The notes under the pieces: generated by a model
Seen by the model: the letters and a program-made list of their open reading frames with translations, nothing else
Told to the model about the DNA's origin: nothing
Databases searched by the model: none
Source of the DNA: Stratiolaelaps scimitus
Taxonomy: Eukaryota; Arthropoda; Arachnida; Mesostigmata; Laelapidae
Assembly: GCA_019614645.1 (NCBI GenBank)
Contig: JABWDB010000049.1
Coordinates: 992,001-1,056,000, forward strand
Length of the DNA stretch: 64,000 nt
Reading direction: 5' to 3'
Shown: positions 38,090-48,767 of the stretch, in pieces
How the letters are laid out: the number at the start of each line of letters is the position of its first letter
Position numbering within the stretch: the stretch's first letter is position 1
Translations under genes and position numbers: made by a program

Positions 38090-38750
38090 TTTTTATGGGT
38101 TTGGTGAAAATACTCATTGAAGCAACATAGGCATTGTGTACTTAATAGTAATAATAATAATAAAGTACCGGGCCCCAAGTGAATGACGCAACCCGATCTG
38201 TCTGCTAGCCAGCCTCACTATATAAGAGCATGTTGGTTCACCCTGAATAGCTATGAACACCCATAGTCAGGCTCTTCCGTTGGACGAATTGTTTCTTTCG
38301 AGTACCAACTTTTGTATCTAGCTCAAATATAATACGAAGCAATGGTTGCGGTTGAGCGTTTTGCAAATCCTTAGCCGTTCTCAAAAAAACGACCCAAAAA
38401 ATAGCGTCCATTCCTCAGTTTACAACATTTCATAGACGTTTTTCACATTTTTTTCACATAAATCTGATTTTTTCCACAGAGATGGCCTTTCACCATAGTG
38501 TTGTCAAGTGAGAGATTCATATATCGATTTATCGTGTTTACCGTGGTATTTTCCAGTACAAATACATAAATACTTGAACGGCCATATAATATTCGAGAGC
38601 GTTGGCGCATACCTACATACCAAACTAATTTACGCACTTTTGAATACAAGATATAATGCATTCGCCATTCGATTAGATGAACTGAATTCACCGTATAACA
38701 GATATCACATTGTCCGGAGCGATCGTAATGTTAAAGTTAATACTGGTCTT

Positions 38751-38830
38751 TTTTTTTTGGTTTTTTCCAGCTGACCCTCAGCTGTTCCCCTATGCGACAG
38801 GCCTCAGCTCTTAACCTTTTAGGTATTACT
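38751..38830 (-). mobile_element. 5'-truncated copy of the same SINE
   Basis: The reverse complement matches the last ~65 bp of the SINE at 31071-31329: AGTAATACCT, AGGTTAAGAGCT, GGCCTGTC, ATAGGGGAACAGCTGAGGG and GTCAGCT. It ends in a longer A-rich tail (seen as T/G runs at 38751-38767 on the plus strand). The decamer TACTGGTCTT occurs on both sides (38741-38750 and 38827-38836) and looks like its target-site duplication; its first four bases overlap the SINE edge. The tRNA-like head is missing, so this copy has no promoter of its own. Confidence 0.8.
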
Positions 38831-40393
38831 GGTCTTATTACAGGCGAGGCGGCGAGAGTATATTCGGCTTTTTGCCTTCAAATAAAAACAACGAAATTGC
38901 AGCGAAGATTTCTTTAAAATGGTGTATTTACCATTTTATTCGATCTCCTTCGTCCAACAAGCGGCCAGGTCAAGGATTCTTTCTCCCAAAACGTTGGGTG
39001 TTTTCGTCGACAAACGTCCACAAACGTACATTTTTATGTCACCTAAAATTACCGAAGTTCTCTTCAGCTAAAGAACTCTTGAGAGGGCGGAACAGGTGAT
39101 AATCTGACGGGCCGCTCACACGACCAACATTGAAAGGCGTGCGTATATCTGAACCATACGTTCTGTTAGGGCGCTGCGCCCGTAGAGTGCACGAATCCTA
39201 CGAGACATTCTGGGCGGCACTGAGACCTTCAGTGAAGCGATACAGCACTACATGACGTCAATGCTCAGCAGTGTTGTACATGGTTTCATTTCAAGCAAAA
39301 CAGCTCGCGATCGAAATCTAGCTGAAAGACTGTGCGACCATTGTTTACAAACAAAATAGCCGCACTCGCGTCGTTATTTCGGCACGTGGGTGGATGCCTT
39401 CAGTGGAGAAGCACCGGCCACCGGATGAACTCACCCGACAAACGATCCAACGCATCGAAACACTTAGCGACAAGCTGTCGGTAATATCACTATTCACACA
39501 AATTCTGAGCTAACTTGTCGTCGCCGCCGCTGTCTGCGCCGCGTTTGCTGTGCTTACAGCAAACGTTCAAAGGAATCTTGCCCTCCTTTATATCCGTCTG
39601 AATCCGCTTGAACGCCCGTGGTTGCAGTCGCTTTCAAATGCTGCTCATAACCTACGATAGGCCCCCGTGTCCATATCCTTCGACGGCCGGCAATCTATAG
39701 GCTATACGGTGGCGTATCGCCATATAAAATTGAAATTCAAAGGATTTGCCGCCATGTATCGTCAAACAGCGGGCAAATCCGATTCGAAATATGATTAAAG
39801 CTTTTCAGCGACGCACCCATAGATCTGTCGTGATCATCATCAGCATCGCGATTTATCCGATGGATTTTCAATATCTGCACGCTTGCTGAAAAACGTTGTG
39901 CTTCAGATAGGTTTCGAAGCAGGAAACTCATGGGAGGTAGGTTCCCCTTGATATACTGGTGCGTTTCACTGAATTACGCCATCGAGCAAATATAGTTGAA
40001 ATGTAATAGGAAGGAAGGGTCCTTATTAAGAAGGTTTGCTATGTTTTGGATTACTCGGAATCTGTCGCTTTAATATAGGAGGAGTACTTGTATTGTATTG
40101 GGCGAGCCACGGTTTTTGGTGTGAACATCTTTATACGATATGAATCTACCAATCGTAGACTTAACTAAAGTCGCACTAGGAGAGTGTAAATCGCTTGAAG
40201 TTATTATACATTCATCAACTCCGGCGGTCGAATTGCCCTCACCGACCAGTTCGTCGATGAAATAACTCGCACCATTGTACATAGGCGGTCATCGTGTAAA
40301 CGATGATTACGATCCGCAATATAGCAATACTGCTTATAATGTAGAATATAGATAGTGTGAATCGTGCTGTTTCTATTACCAATGCAACAGAAC

Positions 40394-40428
40394 ATGTGCG
40401 TAACCGTAATTGTACCGGTTACGCACAT
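40394..40428. repeat. Perfect 13-bp hairpin
   Basis: ATGTGCGTAACCG (40394-40406) and CGGTTACGCACAT (40416-40428) pair perfectly across a 9-nt spacer. Confidence 0.9.
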
Positions 40429-41037
40429 CAGGGATCCGTTCCTGACCTGTTTCTGACCACGGACCCATCTATGATAGATGAATCGGTTTTCTTCATCCCT
40501 TGTTTCGGCCGATCGCATCTCAGTCACTGTCATTCTGTTCTTTGATTCCCATTCTGCCAGTGTAGAGATATCTAAATAAGCACCCGAGAGGAAAATAATC
40601 TACTGGGGCTCCAAGGCCAATCGTCCTTTTAAGGACGAAAGCTAAAAATTTCAGAAACTTTTTCACGAACGTGTTTGTTGATTAACAAGTCAATCATCAT
40701 TTGGACCTAAGGAGCCTTCAGCATGAACATATGCCCCGTCTCACTATGACAGCATCACGAGGCAAACACTCGTGCACAAGCGAAAGAGCTACCCGAAAAG
40801 TATAGCCTATCTCCCAGCCTAGGTTATTCATCCTGTTTTAAATCAAGGGCGCACGGATGATATCCCAAAAATATATATGAAACTGTATCACAAACTTTCA
40901 AAATCAAGCTTCAAAATATTTCAAATATTTCATCCAATAGCCCTCGCTGTAATAGCAAAAATTGATAAAAAAAAAAAATTATAAAATTCTGTTTGTTCTT
41001 TTTTGTCCAAATGCTTCCAAAAAATCTCTGTCAAATG

Positions 41038-41068
41038 AGTGTGTGTGTGTGTGTATATATACTGTAAT

Positions 41069-41130
<62 letters not shown>

Positions 41131-41160
41131 TATATACATATATATATATATGCATATATA
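41038..41160. repeat. Compound (GT)n/(TA)n microsatellite
   Basis: (GT)n at 41038-41053, then (TA)n from 41072 to 41160 with GCATATAT interruptions. Confidence 0.95.
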
Positions 41161-41867
41161 GGTGACCTATTTGTTATGTTAATTTAAAATTAAAAAGTAT
41201 TACTTGTTATGCTAATAAGCTTGTATATAACATTCCGGCTATATAATAAATGTGTACTTGTCTCAATTTGTATGCAATGTGAAAGTGATCATTGTGCCTT
41301 ACTAACAACTGATGCACAACTGCACTATCCACAAAGCATCGGTAAACACTGCCTATCTGAATCCACATCAATAGTGAGTATACAACAACAGCAGCAGCAG
41401 CACCATCATTTTGCTCCCTGCCCGATACGAATCGGGCGGAAGATGATTAGATGGGTGTCTCTTTGTCGAACTCTTTCTCTGGGGCCCGGGGCCAAAAGCG
41501 AGCTGAAAGGCTGTTGTTATTGGCCTTCGGGTTCCCATCAATGCACCTAGTATCTTGTTAAGTGGGAGGGAGGGGGAGATATTTATATCGTCGCCAAATG
41601 AAATGAAATGTATAATAGATGTATAACTAACACATATAACTGCTAGCAAGCATTATACATCATATACATTATGCATCATTAACAATTGCCGCAACTAACG
41701 ACACATCGTGAGTGCTGCACACAATTGAGTGCCGGGATACCACCCCTGGAAGTATTCCATGCTCGCAAGAGGATATATTGTACCTTCTACTTCTATTTTC
41801 AATTGCCAATCTGCTTCGTACCGAATATCGCAACGTTCGTGATGTCGAAATTATTCTATAGAATTAT

Positions 41868-41951
41868 ATATTATAATTATATAATTAATATATATATATA
41901 TATAATTAATATATATATATATATATATATAATTATATATATAATATACAG
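41868..41951. repeat. TA-rich tract with internal palindromes
   Basis: Repeated (TA)n blocks broken by AATTAT/ATAATT units, strongly self-complementary. Confidence 0.9.
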
Positions 41952-42419
41952 ATTAAATGATTCTTGAGGGTACATACCCTTGTATCCTCAAAGGTTTTCG
42001 CATCGTCGTAATACACAAGTCAGGTCCTACGATCGACCCCTGGTATTTCAAAACAATCAGCGTGCCACCCGTCGTAATCAAACTAGTCCAAAGGTTCTAA
42101 TAGGAAAAATGGTAAAAGTTTTGATGTTGGCCAGAGGCTTTCAGGTAACCAGTTCGGAATTTTGGAGAGGAAGAAGTACAGCCCATGCAACTGGTGGAAC
42201 AGCGAGCTCCCTTTTGCGGCTGATGGAAGGGACTTGTTTCGAGATAGGGTGTGATGCAGAGATTGTTGTGCAGCACTTCTATTATAATAGATCTGCCACG
42301 TACGTTCGATTGTGTCATGGTTCGGATACTATTGATATACGTTCAATTGATCGAGACTCTCCGACACCAGTCTATCCGATTGTTATCGTCCTACTTTCCT
42401 GACCTCTGGCAATTGGTGG

Positions 42420-42880
42420 ATGTGGCTGTCAGACGATCATTTTCTAGGGCGGTCACTGTTGATGTTTCACAGAGGTCCTATTAAATCGCACGTCAGCTTT
42501 TCTGTTTTTCATAAAGGAAAAAAGGAAAGATCAGAAAAGGCTACAGCCATCACACACACTGACGATACTACGCTGGCTCGCTGGTGGAGGTCTACTCGAA
42601 CATTCAAGGGATATTGAATCCTTGCAAGTCCCGTGCTCGATGAATAAGATAGCGATAAAGGAAACAAAAACCCTGGACGGAGTGGGTACCCGCTTGATCT
42701 ATTAGTGATGAACGGTCACGCCCTTCTGCAGACCGCCAATGTGAAGGTTTTTCGGGGTATGATCCTCGATGAGAGGCTCAGTAGAACAACACACGTCGAA
42801 GGCTTAACCCGCCGTCTCATAGTTACCATTTTTTCAATCCGGTACCTTAGAAATGTCCCAGGGTCATTCATTGGTTAAGC
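42420..42880 (+). mobile_element. LINE reverse transcriptase relic (palm end and thumb)
   Basis: Two frames match consecutive parts of a LINE RT. At 42546-42570, ITHTDDTTLA looks like a decayed YADDTTL active-site box (Asp-Asp at 42561-42566). At about 42700-42860 a different frame reads LLVMNGHALLQTANVKVFRG, then MILDERLSRTTHVEGLTRRL and IFSIRYLRNV. This fits the usual NVKYLGVILDxRLSWxxHV block just after the active site in Jockey/CR1-type LINEs. A stop separates the blocks and another follows about 42876. The 5' part of the RT and any endonuclease are absent or unrecognisable. It may belong to the same family as the minus-strand relic at 16052-17449, but the two overlap too little to compare by eye. 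Confidence 0.65.
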
Positions 42881-43359
42881 GAGGCAGGTTACCAGGTTTA
42901 CTCTCAAACTTGGAGCTTTTAGTGGGCAGAGGTTGTTTTCATCCTCAGTCAACACCCGTAATCATTGGATTTACATGCCAGCGATACCCGTTCATATGAA
43001 GAATATTATCCTCTCGCTCTTTGGACAAAATAAGAAGCTGTCTCATTCTGCCTACTGTTGTTCAGCGCCATTTACCTTGCTTTTATCCAATGAAAAAAGT
43101 GTTTTCTTTGCGTGCTCGCACAAGCGCAAAGTGAATCGTAGACGTGCAACTGTCCGTAATGATGCCCACACTACGACCATTCACAATAGAAGATCACGTT
43201 CGGTGTCGTGATAAAATCAAGGTCGATTGACTGCAAAAGCCATTACTGGGCCGCTGCTACCAATTGCAGCCCGGTCGCGTGAACTTTTTCTATTCATTAG
43301 AGTTTGTCTCAATTGAGACCGTTCGCCTATAGCCTATGTCCATACTGTCCACACCCTAT

Positions 43360-43422
43360 GGGTAAGGTAAGGTAAAGGTAAATTTTATTGGTTTATTAAA
43401 GGAGCTTCAATTTTATAATGCT
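43360..43422 (-). mobile_element. Second copy of the (TTTACC)n-tailed LINE-like 3' end
   Basis: The reverse complement reads TATAAAATTGAAGCTCCTTT, AATAAACCAATAAAA, then TTTACC/TTACC units. This matches the copy at 34033-34091 with few differences. The body, if present, would extend to higher coordinates, where I recognise no coding sequence. Confidence 0.65.
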
Positions 43423-45124
43423 TAAGCTCTCATATATGACACATGGCAAGCGAGCTTATTGACGGTGGCCACTTTTCGTAGAATCTACAAAAATATGAAT
43501 GAACTGAATGCAATTCACAGCAACCACTGATTATCATTAGTCGCACTTGTTCTACGAGCCTGGTTCCATAAATTTATTAGTTTTTTGTAGATTATAAAAT
43601 TTTCTTAAAACTAACGGACACTACTAGAGGCATTCGAATCTCCATGGAAAGTGGGCCGATGGAGTTGGGTTGACGTGGATGACAAAACGTCTCCGCCTGC
43701 TATAACCACCTTGTGTTCAGAATCTGTCTCCTCCCTAGTTTCGACATTACTTCGATTGTTTGATTTAACGTGTTGGCAACCCTTTTCCTCTCCTTGTCGA
43801 GTTTTGAGCATTTAACAACGATCCGTCGAGATCAAAGGATAGCAAACTACTCGACAAATCAATTGGTGATCAATTGGTATATGTGGAAGCAACGCTCACT
43901 GGGCTTTCTGGCAATGCTATGTCAATAACAACAAATAAATAAATTCAGAGAAAACAGATATTTGAAACGACATCGGTCACGATTCCCGGCGTTACGAAAG
44001 AATGATACTAATATTTTGTAATGAAGTACGTACAAGCAAAAACTGCCGTTCCGTATGTATGCAACCGTCGGCAAGAAATTCGGCGTCACCAGTGACGTGG
44101 TCAAACTAAGCAGAAGTGTTGAAAATTCGTCTGTAGCAATGCCTTACCGACCCGTCTAAATAGTACGCTGGTGATGAGTTTAGGTCGAATTGCCATTACA
44201 GCTTCTCAGGGTCTCGGCATCCATCATAAACGCACTACGATCACTGGCGGAAGCAAGCCTCAGCTATCTGTCATAGCAAGGGCGCGCGCAATACGCCTTG
44301 TTTTCAGGCTTGCCAGCCTTCCAAGCTGCTCGCTCTCCTTGTCGTCTATCTGCCGTAGTCTGACCGAGTCCTCGTAGATCATAGCGGAGACGTCAGCCTC
44401 GGGGGCTGTCGTTAGCAGCGACATCAAAGGGATTCAAATTACAGTCGCAGCGGGTCGCGGGTAGCGATGTCAGTCGAAGGCCGGGTCGTCCGTGTGGGCG
44501 GCCCAGCAGAGCTGCGCGGAACGGAACTGGAGAGAACATCGAGAGTAAGTCGGAGACGAGCTACTCTGACTAGGCTGCCCCGCTACCCGAAGGTCACGCC
44601 GATCTTCCCCGTATGAGCGTCGCTAGGAACAAGCGAAACGAAGTCAACGACACACCTTCATCTTTAACGATACGCTCAGATGTCTCCACAGACCGTCTGA
44701 GCACTTGACAACACTTGCGACCTTCTCTCTCTCTTCGTGTGCATTTATTATGCATACGTACATACACCTACTTACTGTGTTTTCTTGTCGCGTGTAATGA
44801 TTGCCCGCGTGAGTGACTGGATAAGAGCAAGAAGAACTAGCCACAAGCTGATATTGTACAATGGCGAGTCCATATAGTCCTTCCATACAGTGAACATTTT
44901 ACAGTTCACATCGCACATGGTATATAATAAATATTACACATCGAGTGGATGGGAAGATGTGGTGTGGCCTCATCAAAGGTTATACGTGTCTGTCACTCGT
45001 TTTGGGAAGCGCGGAAGAATTCATAGCAATAATAATTATACATATATATATATATGTATCATTGTTGATATATAGAGATAATGATATGTTAGATTCAGTC
45101 AGTGGAAATGTCTTTTTATTTCTT

Positions 45125-45126
<2 letters not shown>

Positions 45127-45175
<49 letters not shown>
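45127..45175. repeat. (TA)n microsatellite
   Basis: About 24 uninterrupted TA units. Confidence 0.95.
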
Positions 45176-45179
<4 letters not shown>

Positions 45180-46079
45180 TGAAGGAGTTGTCCATGTTTG
45201 GTGGAAGCCGCATAGTTCCTGTTAATGATCTATTTACCTCGAATGATTTGTTCTCGAGGTCGATAGGTTTTACATTATGAGGGTTGCTCTGCTTGCGTTT
45301 AAGGGGAGATTCCGTCTGAAATCTCATTCCCACTCGTCCCCGTTATCATCCGATCTAACCGCCGTGCTACCAGGTTTAAGATTCCTTCCGTTTCAAATGA
45401 AACTAGAGACACTCTCACTTACCCTCTACCCTTCTTCAAGAAATTTGCTTATTCATTTCTGTGACTAAGTTTACAAGAGAGTTTCATAAACATTCGACTA
45501 GGTTGCCATAATTCAAAGATCATATGTAAAAAAGCATCTAATTATCAGGGATGTGTAGATAATGTTGTGTAATAATTACAATCAAACGGTGCTATTGTCA
45601 ATGCATTGTGAACGGTGATATGTATTTTTACTTATGGCTTCCTAGGAGGCCTTAAGCGATGTAACAGTTCCAATTCCGTCAATAAACCGCGGTATGTATT
45701 GGCGTTCGTGATGACAGGCACACATTGGTGCGCATCCACAAGCGAACCTACCCTTCGATAATTTCCATCGTATTCCCAATTGCTCGTCTATTGTGGCCTT
45801 TTTCTTTATCCTCTTCATATAGTTTATACCTTTCTCTGTGCCACTTTCTCTATCCCTTGGTAAACAGCGTTCCCCCGTCCTATTTCTCCGCAATTCCCAT
45901 TTTCTTCTACACGCCTCCCTTTATCCCGCACGCTTTTGTCTTCATATATGCATACCTAGCTCTGGCAGCGATCGCCCAGAGTTTTGTGGCGAGGCTGTCT
46001 ACTATAGCAGCTAGCTATCGTTCCGTTGTATATGGTAGTCGCATCGGTCAAAAAGCTAGATAGAGTTCTTAGTGTCCAG

Positions 46080-46295
46080 TTCGTTCGTATCACCAGCCGC
46101 AAAGAAGCTTCGTAACACATCGGCTGTCGGAGTTGGCCGCTTGGGGGTCGAAAATGGGCAGCAGACAACGATATCTTTCGCTACCGCCCCGGCTGCCAAC
46201 GCCGCTGGATCCGCAGCAGAAGCGGCAACAGCTCGGGCGGGTTTTGCCAACAAGCGAACCGGGTGGCGCCATTTCTCCTTCGTTTCTCCAATGGT
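46080..46295 (+). other. Candidate internal coding exon
   Basis: The segment lies between a plausible acceptor (TTCTTAGTGTCCAG, ending 46079) and a strong donor (GGT|GTAAGT at 46296). It is open in one frame throughout and 216 nt long, a multiple of three. The product has an Ala-rich stretch followed by GFANKRTGWRHFSFVSPM. A minus-strand frame is also open across much of the same Ala-rich DNA, so the open state may just reflect GC-rich composition. No homology is recognised and no partner exon is found. Confidence 0.2.
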
Positions 46296-48690
46296 GTAAG
46301 TCGATCCTTTGCCGATTCAGCATTCGCACTAACGCCTCCGGATGGGGGATACCAGCAGCCGAGCAGGCGGTTTAGCAGAAGGAGGGAGGCGGAGAACAAG
46401 AAGAGTAGCATCAACTGCCGGACTCTCGCGTGGCACGAAACCGAAAAGGCAGGAACAGAAGCAGGATTTAGCTATGCCACGGTAAGGGCTGACCAAGGAG
46501 AGGCCTGCGACGCAGACAGAAGCAATGCAGAGGAACAGACCCGTAGAGCGATAGAGGCTTTTCACGAGCAGGGACTAAGATGATGTTGGACTGCAGCAGC
46601 GGCCAATGAGAAGAACGTCATTCACGATCCTTTTAAAGGCGACGAGACCGACAACGATCAACTGTGGCTCTTCCAATGTAAAGCTGCCTGGACTATCGAC
46701 GGGCAGGCAGATCGAAAGTATGAGAGACCGAGAGGTCAAGTGAAAATGTACCTACGAAACGGCTCCTGCACGAATACGGAGCATGACGACTGGCGTGTGA
46801 GTAACAACAAATAGCAGGTGTATCGAGTTATCTCTCCTTTTCTTCGGGTCACTTTCTGCTCAGTTGACTCCTGCTCTGGTGCGGCAAGGAGCTCGCTGGG
46901 CCCGCTACGTTATATAAGGTCCCGATTCGACATGAAGTCTTTATTCGGTTCCCGGCTGGGAGTCGATAATGATTTCAAATTATTCGACCTTTTAATAGCA
47001 GTTACTTTTTACCATCGTACATGTTCCTATAATATCGTACTTACTCGTCAAATTGGTGCCCACCGCGTCACTGGCAATCCGCCTTTAGCGGGTTTTGGTG
47101 CTTCGAGATCTCAGTTCTTGCAAAAATTATGATAGTCGATGCAATTGATACAGCGATACATACAGCACCATTGTACATAGCCAATGAGAGCCAGTAACGA
47201 GACGAAAGTCAAGCAATCAAAACGATGTCGTCTGTTTGTATAAGCATCGCACCGCGTAAAACGATTTTATGTTTACACCATTCGAATACCGATTGTTTGC
47301 AAGAGTCGCTCGAGTTGGGAACGGTTGAGGCTGTCAACTCACGCTTTCGTTTGAGCGCGCTTGGTGCTGCTATAAACCTGCCCTGTCAGAGGTGATTGAC
47401 ATGCGCATATTGTGCTTATGCATGTGCTTCAAATAACAATCACTTCTAAACGTCAGGACAGCCATTCACAGGGTCGTCGTGTGAGAATTGCCATTGCCGT
47501 TTTGCTCCGGATCGGTTCTTCTACGAGAATCGTTTAAAAAGCCGAAGTATTCAACTGCATACAAATGCTATGCATGTATGTAATGCAGTTGGCTTGAACG
47601 GCCGAACTCCATTGGTATGGCATGCAGTAGGAACTTTCTACCCTTCTGATTGATTCTAAGCCTTCTCCGGCCTATGACAGGGTGAGCTGCTTCTGATCAG
47701 CAGTTCTAAGAGGGAGAACGATGGCCACACAAGTGATTGTGACCTGGGCCAGGAAAGCATACACGGAGTGGTTGAAAATACAATCCCGTTATTTTCCGTT
47801 ATATTGCATGCATTGTTGTAGAAGATGTTCGCTTAACCTGTCAACATGACGATGATCGGAAGATTAGACGACCCGCCAAAGGGTGGAGAACGTTCAGAAG
47901 CTACCTCTCCATAAAAGTGCATACCTTTTTAACGTGTTCATAAAGAAAAACTCCGCTTTTCACCAACGGAGCACCTTCCTAAATGTATAAGCGTGCTGTT
48001 TGTGGCCCAAAAACGCGTGGTGACAGGTTTTACTGATGAATTCGTTTATATGATCTGTCTGTTGTAAAATTATGACCGCAGCTATGTACTGAGTTGTTAA
48101 CGCAACGCGAATTTCACTTGCAGAAGGAAAAACGATAAACTGCACCATAGGATGATCTATGGCGTCTCTCAGTTCGCCGCTTATCATCCCATCATACCAA
48201 TACGTCCGTCAGAAGGTACACTCGTGCCTGACGTATTTGTGCGAACCTATTTGACCTCAACACGTGCCGCCAACAAGCCAAGCGCTCGCCCCCAGCGTTC
48301 TCCTCAACAGCCACCATCTCGTTCGTTATCCTCGTTATACGATACTACCCTGCAAAATGCAGTCATTCGCACACGTAATGTCTGCCTGCTTCGCTATCTC
48401 ACAAGGTAACCTCGTTGCCGCTGTCCGGTCGCCGGCGAAAATCGTCGACCTCGTCGGTTGCTGTAGTCCCGAGAGGGGGAGGAGCAGCAGCAGCCACCCC
48501 CTGCAACTCGCAACAGCAGCAGCTAAATGAGGAGACTAACAAACGCCAACTCGTTAGCTGATAATTGTGCCATGGACTCTCCCCTCCACGCCATCCTGCT
48601 ACATCCAGTCTTCCTCCTCCTCACCCACAACTTGATTCCGGCAGCAGCAGCAGCATGTGAAGATTGAGACGGTGGCGGCTGACTGAAAAA

Positions 48691-48767
48691 GGGCCTGCTT
48701 GGGCCTCGCCCGAAGCAGGCCTAGTTTTGCCGGGGAGCGACATTCGACCGTCTTCGGTCGAACGTCG
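48691..48767. repeat. Two adjacent strong hairpins
   Basis: First: GGCCTGCTT (48692-48700) pairs with AAGCAGGCC (48713-48721), extended inward by GGG/CCC with one bulge. Second: 48738-48750 pairs with 48755-48767 (13 nt, one mismatch) around TCTT. Confidence 0.85.

Larger units (their letters stand above)
38840..42415. other. No recognised gene; AT-rich with large (TA)n tracts
   Basis: Contains the hairpin at 40394-40428 and two long TA-rich tracts (41038-41160 and 41868-41951). No supported coding frame. Confidence 0.45.

Noticed and set aside
48357..48405. ATG exon of 16 codons ending at CAAG|GTAACC, hydrophobic like a signal peptide
   Set aside because: No compatible second exon could be identified and the segment is too short to stand alone.
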